DNA from: JBCDBH01 sp039184055
GTDB lineage: Bacteria; Acidobacteriota; Thermoanaerobaculia; Multivoradales; J023
Assembly: GCA_039184055.1 (NCBI GenBank)
Contig: JBCDBH010000001.1
Location: 1-63,389 of the forward strand
DNA: 63,389 nt
Reading direction: 5' to 3'
Positions within the stretch are counted from its first letter, which is position 1. Every line of letters starts with the position of its first letter. The notes beneath the pieces are model-generated. The model was given only the letters and a program-made list of their open reading frames with translations. It made no database searches and was not told the origin of the DNA. Positions 8,606 to 17,290 of the stretch are shown one piece after another. The position numbers were made by a program, and so were the translations under genes.

Positions 8606-10316
8606 CCGCGTCGAGATCGGGCTCGACCCGTGCCCGGGTCGCCTGTTCATAGGCATAGCCGACGGCGAGCAAATCCGGCTCACCGAGAAAACGACCGATC
8701 ATCACCAGCCCCCGTGGCTCGCCGTCATCGGCTAGGCCGCTCGGCACGGCGAGCGCGGGATAACCGGCGGCGGCGTAGACCTGGCTGCCGGCGATCAGCA
8801 CGTCGATATCGTAGGTGTCGAAGAGCCGATCGAGATGCTCGCGGGCGATCCGGGGGTTCTCCTCACGCGCCTTGGCGTAGTCCGGGTCGTCGAGATCGGC
8901 CTCGGCCGAAGCGGCGAGAAAGTCCTGACCGAAGGGGATGCGGTTGGCGGGATCTTCGTTGTTGTACGCAACGATCGCCGCCATCGAGTCGAAGGGAGCG
9001 TCGACCCGGGCGAGAAACGGATCGAGCGCGGCGCGAAAACCGACCCGGAGCGCGGCGCTCGGATTCGGGCTTTGCGGACGCTCACGCCAGTCGATCGCGA
9101 CCGTGTCGATCTGCAGCTCGCGCAAGACCTCGAGTGCCTGGCGCGCCTGGCGATCGTAGGCTTCGTAATAGGACTGCCAGCGGCGGTAACTCGCCAGCTC
9201 GTCTTCGTCCAGGCCTTCCGGCGGGGCCGGAGCGTCCTCGGCCAAGGCGGCGAAAAACGCTTCGCCGTAGGTCACCACACCGACTCGACGCTGACGTGCC
9301 GCCTCGCGGTCGAGCAGCTGGGAAACGTCGAGACCGTCCAACTCCTCAGCGGCGTCGGTGACCGGGTCGTTCGCGTCGACGCCCATGCCGGCTGCGAACA
9401 AGAACGCGACATCGGTCACCGTCCGTCCCATCGGTCCAGGCACGTCCATCCACTCGACCAGCGGCACGATCATGTCGCGGCTCCACGCGCCCATGCTCGT
9501 CTTGAGACCGACGATGCCGTTGACCTCCGCCGGACGGATGATCGAGCCTTGCGTCTCGGTGCCGACGCTCACCGTGGCGAGCCGAGCCGCCACCGCCACC
9601 GCCGAGCCCGAGCTCGATCCGAGCGGATCGAACGCACCGTGCGGATGACGCGTCTGGCCACCGAGCGCGCTAAAGCCATTGGGAAGATCCGGATCGAGGT
9701 AATTGGCCCACTCCGAGAGATTCGCTTTGCCGAGGATCACCGCGCCGGCCGCGCGGAGCTGGGTCACTAAGAAGGCGTCGCGAGCCGGTCGCCAATCACG
9801 CAAAGCCAATGCACCCGCCGCGGTATGCATGCGATCGGACGTGGCGATGTTGTCCTTGAGCAGAACCGGAATACCGTGGAGCGGTCCACGGGTTCCGTCG
9901 GCACGTTCGGCATCGCGTGCGCGGGCGATTTCGAGAGCCTCGGGGTTGAGCTCGAGCACCGCGTTGAGCTTGTCGACGTCGTAGCGTTTGATGCGATCGA
10001 CGTAGTGCAGCACCAGCTCTTCACTGCTCAGCGCGCCAGCGTCCATGGCCGCTTGGATCTCGGGGATGGTCGCCGTGGCGAGCCGGCTCTCCAGCTCGCT
10101 CAGCCGCGTCGCACCGAGCGCGTCGAGTGCGTCGACGAGCGGTGAGAGATCACGTGGCCGCTTGGATGTGTACGTCGGCTCGGCGAGTGGAAACGCTGGT
10201 TCGGCGTCGCCAACGACGTCTTGACTGGCGGGACTGGCCTCATCGGCGGGAGGTGGCGCGGCGCAGCCGGTGGCGAGAAGGAGGACAACGACAAAGAGGA
10301 TGCGGAGCTCGGTCAT
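8586..10316 (-). CDS. Lipoprotein amidase of the amidase signature family
   Basis: A 576-residue amidase-signature enzyme. Lys154 (PVLLKDNIA), the Ser-rich GSSSGSAVAVAA loop near 233-243 and Ser258 (GTETQGSI) form the Ser-cisSer-Lys triad known for the family. The N-terminus has a hydrophobic segment and lipobox ending LATGC (Cys18), so it is predicted to be exported and lipid-anchored. A proline-rich linker follows. Length exceeds the usual 450-500 residues because of this linker. Substrates in the family range from amides and peptides to acyl-amides; none can be assigned. Start ATG at 10316 has no clear ribosome-binding site. It is divergent from the AraC gene at 10422. Confidence 0.85.
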   Translation of the reverse strand: MTELRILFVVVLLLATGCAAPPPADEASPASQDVVGDAEPAFPLAEPTYTSKRPRDLSPLVDALDALGATRLSELESRLATATIPEIQAAMDAGALSSEELVLHYVDRIKRYDVDKLNAVLELNPEALEIARARDAERADGTRGPLHGIPVLLKDNIATSDRMHTAAGALALRDWRPARDAFLVTQLRAAGAVILGKANLSEWANYLDPDLPNGFSALGGQTRHPHGAFDPLGSSSGSAVAVAARLATVSVGTETQGSIIRPAEVNGIVGLKTSMGAWSRDMIVPLVEWMDVPGPMGRTVTDVAFLFAAGMGVDANDPVTDAAEELDGLDVSQLLDREAARQRRVGVVTYGEAFFAALAEDAPAPPEGLDEDELASYRRWQSYYEAYDRQARQALEVLRELQIDTVAIDWRERPQSPNPSAALRVGFRAALDPFLARVDAPFDSMAAIVAYNNEDPANRIPFGQDFLAASAEADLDDPDYAKAREENPRIAREHLDRLFDTYDIDVLIAGSQVYAAAGYPALAVPSGLADDGEPRGLVMIGRFLGEPDLLAVGYAYEQATRARVEPDLDAVTASFP

Positions 10317-10384
10317 GTCGTCGATCGTACAGCGAGCCGACGGTCAACTTGGCGCGTTTTGCTAGTTGCGTGGCGTTTCTGGCT

Positions 10385-10400
10385 CGGTACCCTTGTACCG
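10385..10400. repeat. Inverted repeat CGGTAC-N4-GTACCG, possible operator
   Basis: A perfect 6-bp dyad with a 4-base centre lies 22 bp before the AraC start codon and about 70 bp before the divergent amidase gene. Its position suits an autoregulatory or divergent operator, but palindromes this short also arise by chance. Confidence 0.4.
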
Positions 10401-10421
10401 TAAAGCAAGGAGCGAGATGCG

Positions 10422-11411
10422 ATGCGATCGAATTCATTTGTCATTCACCCAGGCTGGCGTCTCATGTGTCGAGACGTCGGGCTTCATCCGGCCAATGTTC
10501 TCAGGCGGGCCGATCTTCCCGACGATCTGCTGTCGCGACCGGGCGCGACGCTGTCGACCCCGGAGTATTTTCGTTTTTGGCGGGCGATCGAGCAGGAGGC
10601 GGACGATCCGACGATCGCGATTCGGATCGGAGCCTCGATCTCGGTCGAAGCCTTCGACGCGCCGATTTTCGCCGCGTTGTGTAGCCCGAATCTCAACATT
10701 GCTCTACATCGCCTGAGCCGCTACAAGGCGTTGATCTGTCCGATGCGGCTCGAGGTCGATGAAACCGAGTCGGTTACCACGCTGGCGATCGAATGGCTCG
10801 ACAAGAGTGAAGAACCACCCCAAGCCCTGACGGGTCTCGAACTCGTGTTCTTCATTCAGCTCGCTCGACTGGCGACCCGTGAGCCGATTCGGCCGCTCAA
10901 GCTCACCGCGCCCGTGCCACCCGAGCCCGCCGGCGCGTATACCGAATTTCTCGGGCAGCGAATCGAGACCGGTTCACGGCTCACCATTACTTTTGCGGCG
11001 GCCGACGCCACTCGCCCATTCCTGACCGCCAACGAGGCGATGTGGGAGTTCTTCGAGCCCGAGCTCAGGCGTCGTCTCTCCGAGCTCGACGAAACCGCCA
11101 CCGTCTCTGACCGCGTTCACGCCGCCCTGCTCGAGCTCCTACCCAGCGGCTCGTCGTCTTTGCAAGACGTCGCCAAAACCCTCGCGGTCAGCAGCCGCAC
11201 CCTGCAGCGTCGGCTCCGTGACGAAGGCGAGAGCTTTCGCACCGTGCTCGACGCCACCCGCGAAGAGCTCGCGCGTCACTACCTCACCAGCTCCACCATG
11301 TCCGGGGCCGAGATCTCCTTCCTGCTCGGATTCGAGGATCCGAACTCCTTCTTCCGTGCCTTTCACGCCTGGACCGGCGAGACACCCGAGCAGGCGCGTT
11401 CAGCGTCGTAG
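10422..11411 (+). CDS. AraC family transcriptional regulator, OruR/ArgR-like
   Basis: A 329-residue regulator with the Arabinose_bd-type N-terminal domain (DUF, about 15-200) and a C-terminal AraC helix-turn-helix (about 230-325). The HTH reads SLQDVAKTLAVSSRTLQRRLRD, then SEI-type helix and GFEDPNSFFRAFHAWTGETP. This architecture is shared with OruR and related activators of amino-acid or lipid catabolism genes. AAGGAG is 9 bases before the ATG at 10422. The gene overlaps the convergent PLP decarboxylase by 12 bp, and its promoter region faces the amidase gene, so either could be a target. Confidence 0.85.
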   Translation: MRSNSFVIHPGWRLMCRDVGLHPANVLRRADLPDDLLSRPGATLSTPEYFRFWRAIEQEADDPTIAIRIGASISVEAFDAPIFAALCSPNLNIALHRLSRYKALICPMRLEVDETESVTTLAIEWLDKSEEPPQALTGLELVFFIQLARLATREPIRPLKLTAPVPPEPAGAYTEFLGQRIETGSRLTITFAAADATRPFLTANEAMWEFFEPELRRRLSELDETATVSDRVHAALLELLPSGSSSLQDVAKTLAVSSRTLQRRLRDEGESFRTVLDATREELARHYLTSSTMSGAEISFLLGFEDPNSFFRAFHAWTGETPEQARSAS

Positions 11412-12866
11412 CGGCGCGGTGAGCTCGTCGAGCACGTCGAGAACGAGATCGACAGTATCGAGGTGCGTGCGGAAGGAGAGCGGCGCGATGCGCAGGGTGA
11501 AGCGACCGTCGAGCATGGTGGTGGAGAGGAAGATCCGGCCGTCGGCGAGGAGCTGGTCGCGGAGGCGTTGGTTGATGGCGTTCGCTTTTTCAAGGTCATC
11601 GGCATCAGCGGAATCGGCGGGCCAGCGAAAGACGATCACGCCGAGGTCGGGCTCGGGACCGACTTCGAAGCCGAGCTCTTGGACGCGTGTATAGAAGTAT
11701 CGAGCCAGCTCGAGTTTCTCTTCGAGTGCGGCGACGAAAGGACGGGTGCCGAGATGGGCGAGCGGGAGCCACAGACGCAGGGCGCGGAACGGTCGCGTGA
11801 GCTCGGGTGAGACGTCGGCCGGGGAGAGGACATCGGCGTGACCGGTGTCCTGAAGGTAGGGGCCGGTGTCACGCATGGCGGTGGTGAGGGTGGTGGCGTC
11901 ACGCGTGAGCACCACACCCACGCCCCATGCCGCGAAAAGGCCTTTGTGGGGATCGAGAATCACCGAATCCGATCGTTCGATGCCACGCATCATCGCGCGG
12001 CCGTGTTCGGTGAGCAGGAAGAAACCCCCGTAGGCGGCGTCGACGTGAAACCAGCAGTGTTCTCGTTCGGCAATGTCGGCGATCGCTGCGAGCGGATCGA
12101 CCGCGCCGACTTCGGTGGTACCGGCGGTCGCGGTGATCAGCCACGGGCGAAGGCCCTGGGCGCGATCGGTGGCGATCGCTTCGGCGAGGGCGTCGGGTCG
12201 CATGCGATAGCGCTCGTCGATCGGGATGATGCGGAGTTGAGCTTCGCTGAGGCCGGCGACCCGTAGCGCCTTGCCTAGAGCGTGATGGGTTTGCGCGGTG
12301 AGGTAGACCACCGCCGATGGAATGTCGGCGGCACGCAGCCCCGCAGCCTCACGCGCCGCGACTACCGCGGTCAAGATGGCGATGCTGCCCCCGGAGAGAA
12401 CCGCGCCTCCCGCTTCGGCCGGGTAGCCGACCAGGTCGGCGATCCACCGCACGACTTGGTTTTCGATCCGAACCTCGCCGGGTCCTGGGAAGTAAATGCC
12501 GGTGTATTTGTTGGTGATCGCGCTTGCGAAATCGGCCAGCGCGCCGTGGTAGAGCCCACCACCGGTGAAATAGGCGACATGACCTGGCGACGCGGGTTGC
12601 GCGCTCGGTGTGACGACGGCGTTTTCCAGAAGCTCGACGATGCTCTCGATCGGTCGGCCCTCGGCCGCGATCGGGTGCACGTCGACTTCGAAGGCGCGCT
12701 CCGGCTCGTCGACAAATGCCTTCATCGTACGCGCCCGGCCGAGAAATCCCTCGGTCAGTGGCTCGAAGGCTGCCCGCAACCGGGCACGCTCGGCGGCGTC
12801 TGGGTCGAGCACGCGTGACGCGGCTTCGAGAGCCCGGATCGTCTCGATCATGCCGTTTCGTTCCAT
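11400..12866 (-). CDS. Group II pyridoxal-phosphate-dependent amino-acid decarboxylase
   Basis: A 488-residue enzyme of the aromatic-L-amino-acid/glutamate decarboxylase family. The PLP lysine sits in SVILDPHKG (Lys about 306), preceded by WFHVDAAYGGF, whose Asp contacts the PLP ring nitrogen, and the cofactor-stacking region TAQTHHALGKAL. These residues are all intact. It decarboxylates an L-amino acid to an amine; aromatic substrates are most likely from the overall pattern, but this cannot be read from sequence alone. The start at 12866 (MERNGMIETI) is preferred over 12887 because AGAAG lies upstream on the minus strand and family similarity starts after it. Confidence 0.85.
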   Translation of the reverse strand: MERNGMIETIRALEAASRVLDPDAAERARLRAAFEPLTEGFLGRARTMKAFVDEPERAFEVDVHPIAAEGRPIESIVELLENAVVTPSAQPASPGHVAYFTGGGLYHGALADFASAITNKYTGIYFPGPGEVRIENQVVRWIADLVGYPAEAGGAVLSGGSIAILTAVVAAREAAGLRAADIPSAVVYLTAQTHHALGKALRVAGLSEAQLRIIPIDERYRMRPDALAEAIATDRAQGLRPWLITATAGTTEVGAVDPLAAIADIAEREHCWFHVDAAYGGFFLLTEHGRAMMRGIERSDSVILDPHKGLFAAWGVGVVLTRDATTLTTAMRDTGPYLQDTGHADVLSPADVSPELTRPFRALRLWLPLAHLGTRPFVAALEEKLELARYFYTRVQELGFEVGPEPDLGVIVFRWPADSADADDLEKANAINQRLRDQLLADGRIFLSTTMLDGRFTLRIAPLSFRTHLDTVDLVLDVLDELTAPLRR

Positions 12867-13022
12867 ACGGATTCTTCTATCACGCACGGCGTCGGTCAGA
12901 ACAATGATGCAATCGTGAACGTGGTGCCCATCAAGTGGTTCAATATCGTGTTGGACGCGTGTGGGCTAAGGTGGGTCGAGCGCAACGGCGCCCTGCGACA
13001 GAATGGGAATCGGAGGTCACTC

Positions 13023-14300
13023 ATGAAATGGAACGGTTGGTTGCTGGTGTTGATGGGCCTCGTGCTGGCCGGATGTGGTACCGGCGAGACGTCACTCGAG
13101 ACGAATGATGTCGCGCCGACGGTGCGCCTGCAGATGGTGGACGAGCCGGTCCACGTACTCGGGCAGCTGGCGCGGGAGCCGATGGTCGTCGAGCATCCCA
13201 GCGGCACGCTCTTTCTTTCCGGATTCGGATCGCAGATCCATGGAGTCGATCCCAATCAACCGCCCTACCTGTGGAGAAGCGCCGACGGCGGAAGCAGCTG
13301 GACTCCTGTGGACGTTGGCACCGCGGAGGACGGTGCGCGGGGGAACTCCGACGTGGATCTCGCGGTCGGCCCCAGCGGCGAGCTCTACTTCGCCGTCATG
13401 GGCTTCGATCGCAGCACGTTCGAGGGGACCCACATTGTGGTGGGTGTGAGCCATGACGTCGGCGAAAGCTGGGTTTGGACACCTCTTTCCGAGGATCGTG
13501 GCGATGACCGCCCGTGGGTAGTCGTCGCGCCTGATGGAACGGCCCACGTGGTGTGGAACGACGGCCAGGGCGTGAACCACGCCAGGAGTACTGATGGCGG
13601 ACTCAGCTGGATCGAGGGTGCCGAGGTGTCCGACATGGGCGGTTCGAGTCACCTGGCGGTTGGGCCGCAAGGAGAGCTGGCGGTGAGAATCACGCCTCTG
13701 TCGGCTTCAGGTCGTCAATTCGACGAAGGATTCGAGAAGGTGGCCGTGAGCGTGGATCAGGGAAACACATGGGTGCTGCACGACTTTCCTGGTCAGATCG
13801 AGTGGGATCCGACTTTCCAAAACACCGGCGCGATTCCTCGCTGGGTGGAGCCGTTGGCCTGGGACGCGGACGGCGCGCTCTATTTGCTATGGAGTGAGGG
13901 CACCAACGTCGAGCTGGCCCGCTCCGAGGATCGTGGCGCGAGCTGGACGATGAGGGAGATCGCCAACGATCAGATGTCCGCCTTCTTCCCGTATCTCGTG
14001 GCGCGGGGCTCTGGCGAGCTTGCCGCCACCTGGTTCACGGGGGACGGGGACAGTCTCTACGTCAATCTGGCTCTCATCAGGGACGACACGACAGCCGATG
14101 CGTCTCAGGAGATTGTGCGCGCCGACGGTTTCGAGCCTCAGACCTGGATGGACACGGTGGAAACCAAAGCGCGAGACACGGCCGGCGAGTATGTGCCGGT
14201 GATCTTCCTCGCGGATGGCGACCTAGGCGTGGTGACGCCGGTGCAGGATGCCCACAATGACCGTTACGGCTTCACCTGGTGGAGATTCCGGGTGGAGTAG
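13023..14300 (+). CDS. Secreted BNR/Asp-box repeat lipoprotein (sialidase-like propeller)
   Basis: A 425-residue lipoprotein with signal peptide and lipobox LAGC (Cys17). It contains five Asp-box-like motifs of the form S-x-D-x-G-x-x-W: SADGGSSW, SHDVGESW, STDGGLSW, SVDQGNTW and SEDRGASW. These mark blades of a six-bladed beta-propeller as in sialidases. I do not see the arginine triad and Asp/Tyr/Glu set needed for neuraminidase activity, so a binding or structural role is as likely. The start at 13023 is chosen over an upstream in-frame ATG because GGAGG precedes it and the signal peptide begins there. It converges on the tRNA gene. Confidence 0.8.
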   Translation: MKWNGWLLVLMGLVLAGCGTGETSLETNDVAPTVRLQMVDEPVHVLGQLAREPMVVEHPSGTLFLSGFGSQIHGVDPNQPPYLWRSADGGSSWTPVDVGTAEDGARGNSDVDLAVGPSGELYFAVMGFDRSTFEGTHIVVGVSHDVGESWVWTPLSEDRGDDRPWVVVAPDGTAHVVWNDGQGVNHARSTDGGLSWIEGAEVSDMGGSSHLAVGPQGELAVRITPLSASGRQFDEGFEKVAVSVDQGNTWVLHDFPGQIEWDPTFQNTGAIPRWVEPLAWDADGALYLLWSEGTNVELARSEDRGASWTMREIANDQMSAFFPYLVARGSGELAATWFTGDGDSLYVNLALIRDDTTADASQEIVRADGFEPQTWMDTVETKARDTAGEYVPVIFLADGDLGVVTPVQDAHNDRYGFTWWRFRVE

Positions 14301-14355
14301 AGGGTGCCGGTCGAGGCTCGGCTACTGTCGCGGGCTCGCGGATCGATCTGAAGAA

Positions 14356-14431
14356 TGGTGGAGCGGAAGGGATTCGAACCCTCGACCCCCACGATGCGAA
14401 CGTGGTGCTCTCCCAGCTGAGCTACCGCCCC
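14356..14431 (-). tRNA. tRNA-Ala (anticodon CGC), CCA encoded
   Basis: The minus strand folds into a full cloverleaf. The acceptor stem is GGGGCGG/CCGCTCC with one G-U pair, the D arm is GCTC/GAGC, the anticodon stem is CCACG/CGTGG with loop TTCGCAT (anticodon CGC), and the T arm holds GGTTCGAATCC. The 3' CCA is encoded. It reads GCG codons, which are frequent in this GC-rich genome. Confidence 0.97.
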
Positions 14432-14480
14432 ATTCAGGCAGGTTTCACGCGGCCACGAAGCGGTCGCGGAAAGGAGCCGT

Positions 14481-14509
14481 ATTGTACTGATGCCTCGGGG
14501 CGGGTGCAA
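14481..14509 (-). promoter_or_regulatory. Sigma-70-like promoter for tRNA-Ala
   Basis: On the minus strand TTGCAC (14509-14504) and TACAAT (14486-14481) are separated by 17 bp. The -10 matches five of six consensus positions. It would start transcription about 40 bp before the mature 5' end of the tRNA, a normal leader. Confidence 0.5.
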
Positions 14510-14645
14510 GGGATTGATTGCCAGAATCAGCGATCTGCCATAAGCTGACCCCAAACACACTCGAACCCACCGTCACCGTGAGCGCGCTCGGTACCGACTC
14601 AGCACGCTCGTGGCTGCACGATCGTTCTATTTTCGAGGAGGAAGT

Positions 14646-16121
14646 ATGTGGAAAAAAGACCATCCATCACGACGTGATTTTCTACGGGGTCTCGGCGTCG
14701 CGGCCGGTTCGTTGACATTGGCCGGCTGCCCGGGGGGCAAGGCGCCGGTTGCCGAGGATGATGTTGTCGAGCCGGACAACGACACGAGCGGTAGCAACGG
14801 CTCGTCATCGGGCATCGTGGTGCGGCACGATGTGATGAGCGCGGAAGGGCAGGCGCAGCTCGATGCTTATCGCGCGGCGATTACGGCGATGCAAGGTCTC
14901 GACCCTAGTGATCCCACCAGCTGGCGAGCGCAGGCCAATATCCATCTCAGTTGGTGTCCGCACGGTAACGCCTTCTTCCTTCCCTGGCATCGTGGCTATC
15001 TGCACTACTTCGAAGAGGTCATTCGTTTCCACTCGGGTGATCCGACTTTCGCGTTGCCTTATTGGGATTGGACGACCCATCCGGCTTTGCCACCGGCGTT
15101 TTTCGAGGGTGCGCTCAACGATCCAACCCGGACGATCGAACCCGGCGAGGAAATCCCGCCGCAGTTCGTTGGTCCGCAGGTGATTGCGGACATTTTGGCG
15201 ATCAATGATTTTCAGACCTTCGCCAGCGCCTATGTGCAGAACATCACTCCCGGGTGCAACCCACCAGGGAATCCACCGTGTTGCAGTGCGTCGTTCGATG
15301 GTAAGGAGCAACGGGCCAGTTGTGGTACCGGTGAGCTCGAGGGTACGCCGCACAACAACGTTCACAACCTTGTGGGCGGCAACATGAGAACCTATCTGTC
15401 ACCCCTCGATCCGATCTTCTGGTTGCACCACTGTAATGTCGATCGTTTGTGGATGGAGTGGAATAAAAACCACGCGAACGGCGATTTCGGGCCCTGGCGC
15501 ACCTTCGAGTTCGTCGATAATTTTGTCGACGGTGAAGGTGTCCCCCAGAGCATCCGGGTCGACCAAACGTTCGACACCACAGCGTTGGGCTACCGGTATG
15601 ACACGTCACCGGCGACCGAGAGTGCGCAGGTGCCTCAAGCTTCGACAGTTGTGGCTTTCGCCGAGGCATCGATCGCCGAGCCCACGGACGGTGACACGCT
15701 CGCCGTGGCGTTGACCTTGCCCGAGAACGTCGCCAGCCGATTGGAGCAGAAAGCCAGCGGCCTGGAAACCGGGACGCTCGACAGTCTGAGGTTGACGCTC
15801 GGTGGCGTTGCCGTACCGAATCAAGCGTTGGCTGGGGAGCTTTATGTCGGTGCTGCGGACAGCCCGGGCGGTTCGGACAGCGACGCGTATGTCGGCACGT
15901 TTGGTTTCTTCCCGACCGGTGAGGCCGCCCACGAGCACGGCGGGCACGAGAAGGCCTTTCTCTTCGATATCGGCTCGGTCGTAGCTCGGATGCCCGCTTT
16001 CGATCGCGGTGCACCGCTCAACGTTCATCTCCGGACCACGGGTCTCGGTGCAGCCGAGAGCGCGTCGACCGAGCGGGTAAGCGCCAAGCGCGTGGTGCTC
16101 GAGGTGGTCGAGCACAGCTGA
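14646..16121 (+). CDS. Tat-exported tyrosinase (type 3 copper oxidase) with C-terminal shielding domain
   Basis: A 491-residue protein. SRRDFLRG (8-15) is a twin-arginine motif followed by LAGC, so a Tat-exported lipoprotein is predicted. The copper A site is seen as His100, His106 (CPHG) and His115 (PWHR); the copper B site as His236, His240 (TPHNNVHN) and His261/262 (FWLHH). Cys104 lies where some family members form a His-Cys thioether. The enzyme would oxidise phenols or catechols to quinones outside the cytoplasm. Residues about 345-490 form a beta-rich domain like the C-terminal lid of polyphenol oxidases; the lipoprotein at 17291 carries the same domain alone. GAGGAGGAA precedes ATG 14646; a longer reading from 14610 is not supported. 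Confidence 0.9.
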   Translation: MWKKDHPSRRDFLRGLGVAAGSLTLAGCPGGKAPVAEDDVVEPDNDTSGSNGSSSGIVVRHDVMSAEGQAQLDAYRAAITAMQGLDPSDPTSWRAQANIHLSWCPHGNAFFLPWHRGYLHYFEEVIRFHSGDPTFALPYWDWTTHPALPPAFFEGALNDPTRTIEPGEEIPPQFVGPQVIADILAINDFQTFASAYVQNITPGCNPPGNPPCCSASFDGKEQRASCGTGELEGTPHNNVHNLVGGNMRTYLSPLDPIFWLHHCNVDRLWMEWNKNHANGDFGPWRTFEFVDNFVDGEGVPQSIRVDQTFDTTALGYRYDTSPATESAQVPQASTVVAFAEASIAEPTDGDTLAVALTLPENVASRLEQKASGLETGTLDSLRLTLGGVAVPNQALAGELYVGAADSPGGSDSDAYVGTFGFFPTGEAAHEHGGHEKAFLFDIGSVVARMPAFDRGAPLNVHLRTTGLGAAESASTERVSAKRVVLEVVEHS

Positions 16122-16154
16122 TTCTCCGGGGATGGAATCAGTGACAGAGTTGGC

Positions 16155-16177
16155 GGCCGGGTCATCTTGACCCGGCC
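16155..16177. terminator. Bidirectional intrinsic terminator-like hairpin
   Basis: GGCCGGGTCA and its exact reverse complement flank a 3-base loop, giving a 10-bp GC-rich stem between the convergent tyrosinase and binding-protein genes. The trailing T-run is weak (GATTCATTT), so rho-independent function is likely but not certain. Confidence 0.7.
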
Positions 16178-16198
16178 GATTCATTTCAGAGCCGAGGG

Positions 16199-17200
16199 TC
16201 AATCGATACCGAAATCGAAGAGCAGAATCGTCTCGGTATCTTCCGCCGACCACACCGTCGGCAACTTGTACTCGTCGGGAATCTCTTCCCAGGTCTCGAA
16301 GAGGCGGCCCTCGATCATGAAGCGATCGGGGGTGGTGCTTTCGAGTGTGCGGCGACTCGCCTCGGGAAGCACTTGATACGTACGCAGTGGCGCGCTGGTG
16401 CCCGCCCGACTCCCAGCGATCAGCTCGAGCCCGCCGTCACCGTCGACATCGGCGCGAATCCAGGCCAAACCGAGAATTCGGTTGTAGGTGCCGTCGCCGA
16501 TCATGTCTTGCAGCTCTTCATTGAAGGCCTCGATCATCAGACGCGCTTCCTTCGCGTCCATCCGCACCGCGAAATGAAGCGAGCGGCTGATCAGCGGTGT
16601 CGTGCCGATGGCGAGATACTGCTCAGCTTCCGTCGCCTGATGCTGCAACACATATTGCATCAGCAGCTCATCGACCAACATGAAATCGACCTCTTCACCG
16701 AGCAGCCGTTCGAGGCTCTGCTGGTGGTCACGCCCCGCGACAAAGGTCACATCCTTGGCGTTGTCGAGCTCCTCACCGTAGGCATAGCCCTCGATGATCG
16801 CGACCTTCTTGCCCGTCAGAGCGCCGAGCGAAGCGGCGTCGACCGCGGTGCCTTTGCGACCGACGAGAATCAGTCGATTCTCGAGATATGGATCCGAGAA
16901 AAGCATGAAGGCTTCACGGTCCGTGCTGCGCCACAACGCCGGGCTTCCCGCATACTTCCCGAGCCGGAGCTCACGGGTGAGCTCACCCGCCGGGACGATC
17001 GACGTCGCTGCCTCATAACCGGCGCGAGACAAGGCCTCGTGCACCAAATCGATGGCAAAGCGAGAGGCGTCCGGTTCATCGCTGAACGGTGGCCAGGTCA
17101 CCGAAGCCAAATTGACCTCCGCCGACATCACGGGCGTCACCGCGCCAAAGGTCATCACCGCGATCCAAAGCACATGCCAAACAAGGCGCCGAATGGTCAT
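16199..17200 (-). CDS. Periplasmic solute-binding protein, family 3 (SBP_bac_3)
   Basis: A 333-residue protein with a signal peptide (cleavage near VMSA-EV, residue 27) and a family 3 bilobed binding domain (about 30-245). Features include VTWPPFSDEP, the hinge ALTGKKVAIIEGYAYG and a C-terminal lobe with DFMLVDELLMQYVL. Such proteins feed amino acids to ABC importers or sense ligands, but no permease or ATPase is adjacent. An unusual extra tail of about 85 residues begins WIRADVDGDGGLELIAG, a short Ca-binding-like DxDxDG segment. This orphan form is more like a sensor or a stray binding protein. Its 3' end faces the tyrosinase gene across a shared terminator hairpin. Confidence 0.8.
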   Translation of the reverse strand: MTIRRLVWHVLWIAVMTFGAVTPVMSAEVNLASVTWPPFSDEPDASRFAIDLVHEALSRAGYEAATSIVPAGELTRELRLGKYAGSPALWRSTDREAFMLFSDPYLENRLILVGRKGTAVDAASLGALTGKKVAIIEGYAYGEELDNAKDVTFVAGRDHQQSLERLLGEEVDFMLVDELLMQYVLQHQATEAEQYLAIGTTPLISRSLHFAVRMDAKEARLMIEAFNEELQDMIGDGTYNRILGLAWIRADVDGDGGLELIAGSRAGTSAPLRTYQVLPEASRRTLESTTPDRFMIEGRLFETWEEIPDEYKLPTVWSAEDTETILLFDFGID

Positions 17201-17290
17201 ATCGTCCCTCCACGGTTGTCGATCGAATCGGACACCTAGAGTCTATCGAACCGTTCACCACGCGTTGGTAAGCTGTGAGGGGAGGTAAGT

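Noticed and set aside
13023..14300. Active sialidase
   Set aside because: Five Asp-boxes are present, but I cannot find the arginine triad and nucleophile pair needed for catalysis.
14356..14431. tRNA-Ala as an integration site of a mobile element
   Set aside because: No integrase, direct repeat of the tRNA 3' end or change in gene content was seen beside it.
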